A stretch of 14,530 bases of DNA from Candidatus Poribacteria bacterium. GTDB lineage: Bacteria > Poribacteria > WGA-4E > UBA9662. The notes beneath the pieces are model-generated. The model saw nothing but the letters and a program-made list of their open reading frames with translations. It had not been told where the DNA came from and ran no database searches. Location of the stretch: NCBI GenBank assembly GCA_002697225.1, contig NZUQ01000097.1, positions 7,052-21,581 on the forward strand, in the 5' to 3' direction. Positions within the stretch are counted from its first letter, which is position 1; each line of letters opens with the position of its first letter. The position numbers and the translations under genes are program-made. Of the stretch, positions 7,369 to 14,530 are shown in pieces.

Positions 7369-9288
7369 ATGATCAGTACAAGCAGAGATCAGCACCAAGG
7401 ATTGACTTGGCGGATCCTATTTATTGTTATATTGATTGCTCCCATCAACTGCTATTTCCTAATCCAGATGGAGTTGGTACGCTACACTTTTCCAACTTGG
7501 GTTGTTCCACTGTCAAATGTCATCTTCATCTTAGTAACAATCATCATTGTTAATCTTCTTCTGAGTTGGATTTGGCCGAGTTCCGTGTTGCGTGCCGATG
7601 AACTCATCGTGCTCTACGTGATGTTGAGCTTGACTACTACCATGGCAGGTTGCGACATGTTACAAGCGGTGTTATCGGTCTTGGGACACGGATTCTGGTT
7701 CGCCACCGAAGAAAACGAGTGGAAAGAACTTTTCTGGGATCATCTTCCTCGATGGCTGACCGTTTCTGACAGAAGCGTTTTACACGGATATTATACTGGT
7801 GATTCCAATCTCTACCTACCACATCATCTGAAAGTTTGGATTCCTGTACTACTCGGTTGGCTTTTCCTATTCTTCACATTGGCTATAATTTTTCTTTGTT
7901 TGAATACGATTCTTCGTCGTCAATGGGCGGATCGGGAACGACTGACATTTCCTATCATTCAGCTGCCACTTGAGATGACCAACTCCTCCTCCGTTTTCTT
8001 CAGAAATAAACGGATGTGGTTGGGAATAGGTATCGCTAGCAGCATTGGTTTACTCAACGGACTCAGTGTCATATACCCATCACTGCCTTCACTTCCAATC
8101 ACACGACGTTCCTTTTCCTTTAGTGAACTACCTTTGAGTCTCTATGGTGGCATAACTGTTGCTTTTTATCCTTTCGCCATTGGCATTATGTTCCTGATGC
8201 CTATCGACGTGCTATTTTCCACGGCACTTTTCTATTTTCTGTATCGAAATGAAGTAGCATTAGCCGAAGCTATGGGATGGCGTGGCTTACCCAAATTCCC
8301 CTATCTAGACCAACAAACCTTTGGCGCCTTTGTCGGACTATGCATTTTCTTTATCTGGATCGGGAAACACCACTTTAGACAAGTGCTGGCAAGTGGCCTA
8401 AGACAACCGACAGGAATTGATGACATGAACCAGCCAATACGGTACCAAACGGCTTTCTGGGGACTTTGCGGGGGACTGTTTCTGTTTGCTTTTGCTTTGT
8501 ATAAAGCGGGAATGACATTCTGGATAGCTATTATCTTTGCCGTTCTTTTTTTAATCACTCCGATCATTACTACTCGCATCCGCGCTGAGTCGGGTATCTT
8601 TGTACATGCCTACCATTGGTTAGCACCACGATACGCACTAGGGACAATTCTAGGAACTCGACGACTTGGCCCCCAAAACTTAACCGTTTTATCTGTCTGC
8701 TTTTTCAACAGAGACTATCGACCACAACAAATGCCTCATCAATTGGAGGCTTTTAAACTCGCTGAGACCACTGGTATTAGCCAGAAGAGAATGATGTGGG
8801 CGATTCTGATTTCCACCACTATTGGCATTCTCGTTGCTTTTTGGGTACAACTTCATATGTACTACCAGAAAGGTGCTAACTCTGGATATTTTGGCCCTTG
8901 GGCACTTGGATATGGCCGGGAATATTTTAGGCGTTTGACTAACTGGATTTCTTATCCGACTAACACCGATTGGGTCGGCGTCCTGTTTATGGGAATAGGT
9001 TTCTTTATCATGATAATTTTGACATACTTACGCGTCAAATTTTTTTGGTTACCGCTACACCCATTAGGTTATGTGATGGCAAGCAACCAAGAAATGTCAG
9101 ATCTCTGGGCGCCAATTCTTATCTGCCTAGCACTGAAGTGGACGATTCTTAAGCACGGCGGGATAAGAAGCTACCGACATGCAGTTCCATTCTTTTTGGG
9201 ACTGGTATTAGGTGACTATTTGATGGGTATTGTGTGGAGTCTTCTAAGTGTCCTGCTGAATACGGAAATGTATCAGTTTTATCCATAG
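7369..9288 (+). CDS. DUF6785/DUF6784-type polytopic membrane protein, full length
   Basis: A 639-residue inner-membrane protein with roughly 13-15 hydrophobic helices from the N-terminal WRILFIVILIAPIN helix to the C-terminal helix pair. Family marks: a EENEW-ELF-DHLPRWL stretch, ILRRQW followed by R-LTFP, FLYRNEVALAEAMGW, and the conserved RAESG after a long helix (codons from about 8578 to 8595), then GTRRLGPQNL. Such proteins are common in uncultured Poribacteria/Planctomycete-like genomes and are uncharacterised; topology suggests a transporter, possibly for the substrate of the divergent dehydrogenase operon. The start is uncertain. ATG 7369 was chosen because it matches the N-terminus of the paralog at 1-1595 and has GGGAG upstream, though 14 bases away. 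In-frame ATG 7312 would add 19 polar residues and has no ribosome site. Confidence 0.85.
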   Translation: MISTSRDQHQGLTWRILFIVILIAPINCYFLIQMELVRYTFPTWVVPLSNVIFILVTIIIVNLLLSWIWPSSVLRADELIVLYVMLSLTTTMAGCDMLQAVLSVLGHGFWFATEENEWKELFWDHLPRWLTVSDRSVLHGYYTGDSNLYLPHHLKVWIPVLLGWLFLFFTLAIIFLCLNTILRRQWADRERLTFPIIQLPLEMTNSSSVFFRNKRMWLGIGIASSIGLLNGLSVIYPSLPSLPITRRSFSFSELPLSLYGGITVAFYPFAIGIMFLMPIDVLFSTALFYFLYRNEVALAEAMGWRGLPKFPYLDQQTFGAFVGLCIFFIWIGKHHFRQVLASGLRQPTGIDDMNQPIRYQTAFWGLCGGLFLFAFALYKAGMTFWIAIIFAVLFLITPIITTRIRAESGIFVHAYHWLAPRYALGTILGTRRLGPQNLTVLSVCFFNRDYRPQQMPHQLEAFKLAETTGISQKRMMWAILISTTIGILVAFWVQLHMYYQKGANSGYFGPWALGYGREYFRRLTNWISYPTNTDWVGVLFMGIGFFIMIILTYLRVKFFWLPLHPLGYVMASNQEMSDLWAPILICLALKWTILKHGGIRSYRHAVPFFLGLVLGDYLMGIVWSLLSVLLNTEMYQFYP

Positions 9289-9353
9289 AGACCTATCACA
9301 CAAGCCACAGCAGAGATGATTCTTCATGAAAAAGCACGATAAAAAAATCGGAG

Positions 9354-9433
9354 TAAGTTGTTGTAAATATTGATAAAATATCTGATAATATTCGATACAT
9401 CTTTGTAATTATTTTTTTGAAAGTAACAACTTA
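9354..9433. repeat. Inverted repeat, 9-bp arms
   Basis: TAAGTTGTT at 9354-9362 is the reverse complement of AACAACTTA at 9425-9433, with 62 A+T-rich bases between. It could be a remnant of a small inverted-repeat element, or chance; no target duplication was identified. Confidence 0.25.
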
Positions 9434-9460
9434 AATTTATGTTTAGAAAACAATGATTAG

Positions 9461-9730
9461 GTAGCCAAACCGCGTACTACATCGTCTAATCCAAAATCAA
9501 TCGCTGAACGAAATCTTCTAAGTTTCCTCGAACAAGAAAAAATGGGAATCTCCAAGTAAACCATCTACCTATTCTTTGCCCGTGAGCACAAGAGCAAATC
9601 ACTACTAGCTGGATTAAGAAACGAGAAACCTGTTCCTAAAAAAACAAAAGGAAGAGTTATTAGCCGCTGTTTGTTTCTGGCAACAAGCAGATTGACCAAT
9701 CTGTCGGCCTTAGCAGAAATTGAGCTTTGA
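9461..9730 (+). pseudogene. Possible broken gene with helix-turn-helix-like segment
   Basis: Ninety codons open except for one TAA at 9557-9559, ending at TGA 9730. The reading is lysine/arginine-rich. It includes EQEKMGISK, stop, TIYLFFAREHKSK and LLAGLRNEKPVPKKTKG, which resembles the helix-turn-helix and linker of transposase or integrase DNA-binding domains (a pattern such as GIS-x-x-T-x-Y). There is no start codon with a ribosome site at its head. It may be the remnant of a mobile-element gene. The family call is tentative, and chance is not excluded in such a short frame. Confidence 0.25.
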
Positions 9731-9976
9731 TTCTTCAGGTCAACTGAAATATTTTCAGATATCCCACTAGGTACTTTTGGCCCCTTTGCACTTTCTAACG
9801 TAAAAAGCGGAGGTTAACATGCTTATTGACATAGATATGCATACAGCGTAAATCAACCAGATTCTGTCCTTTGACAAATGCGAAATACACTTTCAACGCA
9901 CAAGACCTATATGGAAAATTTTCTAGCTATAATCGGTCATAGATTCGCGGCAATTGACATACTTATTATCTGGAGT

Positions 9977-9983
9977 AAAGGAG
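9977..9983 (+). promoter_or_regulatory. Ribosome binding site of the acyl-CoA synthetase gene
   Basis: AAAGGAG seven bases before ATG 9991; it fixes the start of the synthetase. Confidence 0.75.
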
Positions 9984-9990
9984 AAATCGA

Positions 9991-12021
9991 ATGTTAGTAG
10001 GCACTATTTTACCCGAACTCCTAAAATTGGGATTGGACAAGTCAGAAGCGAAAAAGATCTTTGCCCATATACGCCAGTTACCAACTGATCTGCCAAGTGA
10101 TCAGTGTTGGCGTCATATTTCAAAAAAAGTGTTGGACAAAAACCATCCGATTAAAGTGCATAGGTATTTGCACCATTATGTCTACAAAGATTGGGATACT
10201 GATAAAAGTCCAGTCCCAGTTTGGACACCAGAGGGAAATGATATCAGAAACAGCAATATCTACGGCTTGATGCAAGAGAAAAATATCAGTTCATACGACG
10301 ATTTATACAATTGGTCAATCACCGATAAACCTGCTTTCTGGCGTAAAATGATAGATCTTTTAAATATCCAGTTCAAAAAGCCTTATAGTAAAATCCTAGA
10401 TTTAACAGATAGCGTAACATCACCAGACTGGCTCAGTTCCGCCCAACTGAATATTGTCGATTCCTGCTTCCACGCAGCGGCTGATGTACAAGCCATAACT
10501 TTTCAATCAGAAGGAGGCCAAATTTCCTCAATCAGCTATAGAGACCTAGAATTGTTGGTCAATCGCGTCGCCAACAGTTTAATCAAAGAAAACATTGAAA
10601 AAGGGGATTATGTTGGGATTGACATGCCAATGACACTAGAATCAGTGGCAATTTATTTAGCTTGTATAAAGGTTGGAGCAGTAGCAGTCACAATTGCCGA
10701 CAGTTTTGCCGTCGAGGAGATTAAAGTCCGCCTGCAAATCGCAGATGTCTCTCTGGTTTTGACTCAGGATTACCTGCTACGGGCAGGTAAAAGATTACCC
10801 CTATATGCCCGAGTTACGGAAGCCTTCTCCGGTTCTGTAATTGTAATCTGTACGGATGATACAGATATCGACCTAAGAAATCAGGACTTGGTTTGGGAAA
10901 CTTTTTTATCTGAAAACGATCAATTTGAGTCGGTAATCTGTTCTCCCACAGATTACTGTACAATTCTCTTCTCATCTGGTACAACGGGTACCCCAAAAGC
11001 AATCCCATGGACACATACCACAGCCATCAAAGCCGCTAGTGACGCTTATTTACACCATGATATAAAGGAAGGAGGGAGACTATGTTGGCCAACAAATCTC
11101 GGTTGGATGATGGGACCTTGGCTAGTTTTTGCCTCTCTCATTAATCAATCAAGTATGGCCCTCTATTATGGAACTCCAACTACAAACGAATTCTCCCGAT
11201 TTGTAAGTCAAGCTGAAGTCAATATGCTGGGACTAGTACCAAGTCTTGTCTCACATTGGCGAGCTACCAATTGTATTCAGCAACACGACTGGTCAAAAAT
11301 AAAAGTTTTGAGTTCTACCGGGGAATGTTCTAATCCAGAGGATATGTTCTACTTGATGGCGATGGCCGATTACAAACCTATCATCGAATATTGTGGCGGC
11401 ACCGAGATTGGAGGAGGTTACATTACCGGCAGCATAGTTCAGCCTGCTGTACCTGCATGTTTTTCTACACCGGCTTTGGGCAGCGAATTGGTTATCCTTG
11501 ACACAGACCATAAACCAGTTGATAATGGTGAAGTTTTCTTGCTACCTCCTGCTATAGGATTATCAACAGAACTCCTAAATCAAGATCACCACCAAGTATA
11601 TTATAGTCATATTCCTCTATATCAGAACCGTATCTGTCGACGCCACGGCGATCAGATGGAAAGGTTGCCCGGCAACTATTTCCGCGCACATGGGAGATTT
11701 GATGATTCTATGAACCTAAGCGGAATAAAAGTCAGTTCCAATCAAATTGAAAGTGTCATTAACCAGCTCAATTTCGTCAAGGAATCAGCTGCAGTGGCTG
11801 CTGCACCCAAGGATGGAGGGCCTAGTAAACTAATCATTTACGCAGTTACTCATGACGGTTGCCAACTAAAGCCAACCGAAATACAATCGTCTATGCAGAA
11901 ATCGATTCGACGAAACCTAAATCCTCTATTTAAGATAAGTGATCTGCGCTTGATTGAATTTTTGCCAAGAACCGCTTCAAACAAAATCATGCGCCGCCAA
12001 CTCCGTCAGAACTATGTTTAA
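9991..12021 (+). CDS. Acyl-CoA synthetase (ANL superfamily), plant AAE17/AAE18-like
   Basis: A 676-residue AMP-forming acyl-CoA synthetase, which activates a carboxylic acid with ATP and CoA through an acyl-adenylate. In order: a long N-terminal extension (1-150) as in acetyl-CoA/acetoacetyl-CoA synthetases; the ATP-binding loop SGTTGTPK (329-336); the WPTNLGWMMGPW segment typical of the AAE17/18 and acetyl-CoA synthetase branch; STGE; the adenine motif YCGGTE; the hinge GRFDDSMNLSGIKVSS; and the C-terminal PRTASNKIMRRQLR with catalytic K665. All motifs appear intact. The middle resembles plant peroxisomal acyl-activating enzymes 17/18 more than ordinary Acs. The start is supported by AAAGGAG seven bases upstream. 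It sits 18 bases before a thiolase gene, almost certainly in one transcript, so short-chain or acetoacetate-type acids are plausible substrates; the true one is unknown. Confidence 0.9.
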   Translation: MLVGTILPELLKLGLDKSEAKKIFAHIRQLPTDLPSDQCWRHISKKVLDKNHPIKVHRYLHHYVYKDWDTDKSPVPVWTPEGNDIRNSNIYGLMQEKNISSYDDLYNWSITDKPAFWRKMIDLLNIQFKKPYSKILDLTDSVTSPDWLSSAQLNIVDSCFHAAADVQAITFQSEGGQISSISYRDLELLVNRVANSLIKENIEKGDYVGIDMPMTLESVAIYLACIKVGAVAVTIADSFAVEEIKVRLQIADVSLVLTQDYLLRAGKRLPLYARVTEAFSGSVIVICTDDTDIDLRNQDLVWETFLSENDQFESVICSPTDYCTILFSSGTTGTPKAIPWTHTTAIKAASDAYLHHDIKEGGRLCWPTNLGWMMGPWLVFASLINQSSMALYYGTPTTNEFSRFVSQAEVNMLGLVPSLVSHWRATNCIQQHDWSKIKVLSSTGECSNPEDMFYLMAMADYKPIIEYCGGTEIGGGYITGSIVQPAVPACFSTPALGSELVILDTDHKPVDNGEVFLLPPAIGLSTELLNQDHHQVYYSHIPLYQNRICRRHGDQMERLPGNYFRAHGRFDDSMNLSGIKVSSNQIESVINQLNFVKESAAVAAAPKDGGPSKLIIYAVTHDGCQLKPTEIQSSMQKSIRRNLNPLFKISDLRLIEFLPRTASNKIMRRQLRQNYV

Positions 12022-12039
12022 CTCGACGTTGGAAAAAAT

Positions 12040-13233
12040 ATGAGTTCTCTGATTCCAAAAGTAGTAATTGTTAAAGCGACACGTACAGCAATTGGTAGTT
12101 TCGGCGGTTCATTGAAAGAGCTGGAAGCTAGTCAACTGGGTGCGATTCTAATTGACCATATCATCAAGACTAGCGATCTAGAAACAGATTCGATCAGCGA
12201 AGTCATCATGGGACAAGTCTATACAGCTGGGTGTGGCTTAAACCCAGCTCGAATTGCCAGCGTCAAGGCCGGACTGCCGTATAGCGTACCAGCAACCACA
12301 GTAAATCAAGTCTGTGGTTCCGGTCTGAAGTCGATCATCATGGGTACTGAAAGCATCTTAGCCGACGAATCTAAGGTAGTGATTGCTGGCGGGATGGAGA
12401 GTATGAGTCAGACCCCTTTTCTAGTGTCAGGTCAAAGATGGGGACACAAGATGGGACACCTACAAATGACAGACTCAATCATCAAAGATGGATTATCAGA
12501 TCCCTTCCATCACTACCATATGGGGATTACAGCCGAAAATCTAGCCCATAGATATAAACTATCACGTCAGGAACAGGACGAATTTGCTTTCCATAGCCAG
12601 CAAAAATATCAACAGGCTTTTAAAACTAACCTGTTCACTAATGAGATTGTACCAGTTGAAATACCACAAAAGAAGAACGTCCCTGTCATATTTAATCAAG
12701 ATGAGCATCCACGTATCGATGTATCAATTGATTCCTTAACTGAATTGAAACCTTGTTTCCAGAGTGATGGCACCGTTACTGCCGGAAATTCCTCGGGAAT
12801 CAATGATGGAGCCTCGGCCTTACTAATGATGACAGAAGACAAGGCTGAAAGACTAGGACTAGAAATAATGTCTGCCGTTAAAGCATACACAACTGTTGGT
12901 GTTGATCCGAAATACATGGGTATTGGTCCGGTTTATGCAATCCGTCAGTTATTGACCAAAGTAGGATTGCAACTAGATGAGATCGACATATTTGAATTAA
13001 ATGAGGCCTTCGCTGCCCAATCTTTAGCTGTCATCAAGGAACTGGGACTAGATTGGAAGAAGGTCAACCTTAGCGGCGGAGCCATCGCTTTGGGACACCC
13101 ATTAGGTGCTAGTGGTGCCAGAATTACTACCACTTTGCTACATTTAATGACAGATAGAAATCTCAAACGTGGTATTTCATCCCTGTGCATCGGTGGAGGT
13201 ATGGGAATTGCAGTTTTATTTGAAAAATTTTAA
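12040..13233 (+). CDS. Acetyl-CoA C-acetyltransferase (thiolase)
   Basis: A 397-residue degradative/biosynthetic thiolase of the AtoB/PhaA/ThlA type. It catalyses reversible conversion of two acetyl-CoA to acetoacetyl-CoA and CoA in the cytoplasm. Catalytic residues are all visible: nucleophile C92 in VNQVCGSG, NEAFA in the oxyanion region, H353 in GGAIALGHPLGASGAR, and C383 in SLCIGGGMG. AGGMESMS and AGNSSGINDGA are also present. The length and the N-terminal VVIVKATRTAIGSFGG are standard. The ATG follows a weak GGA-containing leader and comes 18 bases after the synthetase stop, so the two are likely cotranscribed. Paired with an acid-activating enzyme it may close a ketone-body or short-chain acid degradation path: acid to CoA ester, then thiolysis. 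It could equally feed acetoacetyl-CoA synthesis, although no beta-ketoacyl-CoA reductase or polyhydroxyalkanoate gene is in view. Confidence 0.93.
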   Translation: MSSLIPKVVIVKATRTAIGSFGGSLKELEASQLGAILIDHIIKTSDLETDSISEVIMGQVYTAGCGLNPARIASVKAGLPYSVPATTVNQVCGSGLKSIIMGTESILADESKVVIAGGMESMSQTPFLVSGQRWGHKMGHLQMTDSIIKDGLSDPFHHYHMGITAENLAHRYKLSRQEQDEFAFHSQQKYQQAFKTNLFTNEIVPVEIPQKKNVPVIFNQDEHPRIDVSIDSLTELKPCFQSDGTVTAGNSSGINDGASALLMMTEDKAERLGLEIMSAVKAYTTVGVDPKYMGIGPVYAIRQLLTKVGLQLDEIDIFELNEAFAAQSLAVIKELGLDWKKVNLSGGAIALGHPLGASGARITTTLLHLMTDRNLKRGISSLCIGGGMGIAVLFEKF

Positions 13234-13537
13234 TGATTTAGAGTAGCATCCATTTTCAAAAAGACGACAATTGATTATTATGGTGTAGCTCCCAAATAAA
13301 ATAACAGTGCAATCTCTTCAACTACAAGAAGCATTCTATCTCAATCGTATTAAACTCGAGAACATGATCAACTGAAAATCAAAGAATACCATGAAACTAG
13401 AACTGCCAAACAATTGAGGAGAGGAATCTTAGCAATCAGTACATACTTCAACGGACATTCCGTCTTCAGTTACCAATACCTAAGGCTCTTTTTCTCAAGT
13501 AGTTTAATCCTTATCAAATCGATACATTGGACACAGG
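13234..13537. other. Intergenic region, nothing recognised
   Basis: About 300 bases with stops in all frames, no clear terminator hairpin after the thiolase and no strong promoter for the downstream exported protein. Nothing gene-like was seen. Confidence 0.5.
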
Positions 13538-14530
13538 ATGAAATTTAAGTCTTTAAGTTTAGTCTTATGCGTTGGACTTATACTGATCTGCTTGCACGCA
13601 ATTGCAGACACTCCCATTTTAATCATCACTGGAATGGTAATTAATGAGGACAATTCAGAAGCAAATCAGATCAAAGTATATGTTGTAAATAAAACTAAAA
13701 CCGACACGGCTACACCCAAATGGATATATACGACAACAGATAATAACGGCAGGTATCAAGTCCTGTTGATGGAGATGGAAACCCAGCTCAAAGTGGCTAG
13801 TAACGGCGACGAATTTCTAGTGACAATTATCGACAAAACTAATGTGGTGGTTGCACGTCAGAGTCATATTGTGACTACGAAAGAAATAAATTCAAAACAT
13901 GCAATGATCAACGTTAGAATTCCTGCTCCACCGGTGGCAGTACCACAAACGGTTACCATAGATGAGGACACAACCAAATTAATTACTTTAATCGCAGAAA
14001 GTCGCGAGGAAAAACAGCTAACTTACCAAATAATCCGCCCTCCCAAGCATGGTAAACTTTCGCCGGTTAGTCAAGCTGATTTTGCTTATACTCCTGATCA
14101 AGACTATCATGGTCCAGATTCCTTTGTTTTTAATGCTAGTGATGGTGTGGCAGATAGCAGAGCAGTGAAAGTCACCCTGACAATCCATGCTATTAACGAT
14201 GCGCCAGTTGCCATAGGCCAATCAGTTACTGCTACTGAAGATACTCCTGTAACCATTCATTTATCAGTTACTGATTTAGAAGGTGGGCCTTTTTCCTATT
14301 CGATTGTCTCTCCACCTCAAAACGGCCATTTATCAGGAAAAATGCCGAACCCAACATATATTTCAGATCCCAATTTTGAGGGTACAGACACCTTCACTTT
14401 TAAAGCTAATGATGGGACCAATGACAGCCAAACTGCCACTGTGATTATCACCGTTGATCCGATCAATGACAGCCCAGTTGCTGTTGATCAAGCCATTACC
14501 ATAAGTGAGAACAAATCGCAAAAGATAACA
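13538..14530 (+). CDS. Exported protein with cadherin-like/Ig-like tandem repeats (C-terminus beyond window)
   Basis: 331 codons open to the right edge. The first 23 residues form a Sec signal peptide: a basic MKFK, a hydrophobic core, and a probable cleavage after AIA (21-23). Residues 24-128 form a compact domain, starting ILIITGMVIN and ending at KHAMINVRIPAPP, that resembles a carboxypeptidase-regulatory-like or invasin-type beta domain. Then come tandem repeats of about 90 residues, of the Big_9/cadherin-like type. Each begins with a PVA-x-x-(Q)-x-x-x-x-x-E(D/N) pattern and contains a YTPDQDYHGPDSFVF-like core and SDG or NDG. Repeat starts fall near residues 129, 220 and 310; the third is cut. 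Such proteins are usually large, calcium-binding and surface-attached or secreted. The ATG has AGG almost adjacent, so initiation is weakly supported. Confidence 0.85.
   Translation, partial: MKFKSLSLVLCVGLILICLHAIADTPILIITGMVINEDNSEANQIKVYVVNKTKTDTATPKWIYTTTDNNGRYQVLLMEMETQLKVASNGDEFLVTIIDKTNVVVARQSHIVTTKEINSKHAMINVRIPAPPVAVPQTVTIDEDTTKLITLIAESREEKQLTYQIIRPPKHGKLSPVSQADFAYTPDQDYHGPDSFVFNASDGVADSRAVKVTLTIHAINDAPVAIGQSVTATEDTPVTIHLSVTDLEGGPFSYSIVSPPQNGHLSGKMPNPTYISDPNFEGTDTFTFKANDGTNDSQTATVIITVDPINDSPVAVDQAITISENKSQKIT

Larger units (their letters stand above)
9289..9990. other. Long intergenic region with apparent gene debris
   Basis: About 700 bases between two plus-strand genes. The first part (9300-9460) is very A+T-rich and contains a 9-bp inverted repeat. 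The middle (9461-9730) is a plus-strand frame with a single internal stop that reads like a protein. Near 9809-9851 a good ribosome site and ATG lead into only ten codons. The end holds TATAAT at 9928-9933, a possible -10 for the synthetase gene with a weak -35. No terminator hairpin was recognised after 9288. Confidence 0.45.

Noticed and set aside
9301..9360. Possible intrinsic terminator after the membrane protein gene
   Set aside because: Runs of A and short palindromes such as TTCATGAA occur, but there is no G+C-rich hairpin followed by a T tract.
9954..9959. TTGACA as a -35 box for the synthetase gene
   Set aside because: A -10 at the right distance would overlap the ribosome site at 9977-9983, so it cannot serve that gene in the usual way.
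14018..14221. Minus-strand frame of 67 codons
   Set aside because: It is antisense to the repeat region of the exported cadherin-like protein.
1..14530. CRISPR array, tRNA, rRNA, intact insertion sequence or phage genes
   Set aside because: No regularly spaced repeats, cloverleaf-like segments, rRNA signatures or intact transposase/phage proteins were seen by eye on either strand.

Overview
The window looks like a piece of a bacterial chromosome (A+T-leaning, Shine-Dalgarno sites before several genes, short intergenic gaps inside gene pairs). The content resembles Candidatus Poribacteria or a similar uncultured bacterium: two DUF6785/DUF6784-type polytopic membrane proteins, a decayed phytanoyl-CoA dioxygenase family gene, several sugar/alcohol-type dehydrogenases, and a secreted protein with cadherin-like repeats. 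That placement is an inference from gene families, not from a marker gene.

Layout. (1) 1-1595, minus: a DUF6785-type membrane protein cut by the left edge, probably starting at TTG. (2) 1596-2503: about 900 bases with no supportable gene. (3) 2504-7108, minus: a run of five same-strand genes. In transcription order they are a zinc-type medium-chain dehydrogenase, a short-chain dehydrogenase, a clearly broken phytanoyl-CoA dioxygenase family gene, a PHP-domain phosphoesterase, and a PLP-dependent D-cysteine desulfhydrase/ACC deaminase-like enzyme. (4) 7109-7311: a divergent intergenic region with a tandem 7-bp repeat. (5) 7369-9288, plus: a second, full-length DUF6785/DUF6784 membrane protein. 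(6) 9289-9990: about 700 bases that look like gene debris. (7) 9991-13233, plus: an acyl-CoA synthetase of the plant AAE17/18 type, followed 18 bases later by an acetyl-CoA acetyltransferase. (8) 13234-13537: no gene seen. (9) 13538 to the right edge, plus: an exported protein with a small N-terminal domain and cadherin-like/Ig-like repeats about 90 residues long.

Reading of the whole. The minus-strand run plus its divergent membrane protein reads as a small-molecule catabolic locus: an uptake-type membrane protein, two NAD(P) dehydrogenases, a former oxygenase and two accessory enzymes. The substrate cannot be told from sequence. The synthetase-thiolase pair looks like a separate acid activation and acetoacetyl-CoA/acetyl-CoA interconversion module.

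Several enzymes carry unusual changes at otherwise conserved positions. The MDR protein lacks all four structural-zinc cysteines, the SDR has Arg in place of the YxxxK lysine, and the PHP protein has Gln at the first His of HxH. Together with the pseudogene and long decayed spacers, this suggests a genome with relaxed selection or rapid divergence. No RNA gene, CRISPR array, intact insertion sequence or clear intrinsic terminator was recognised.
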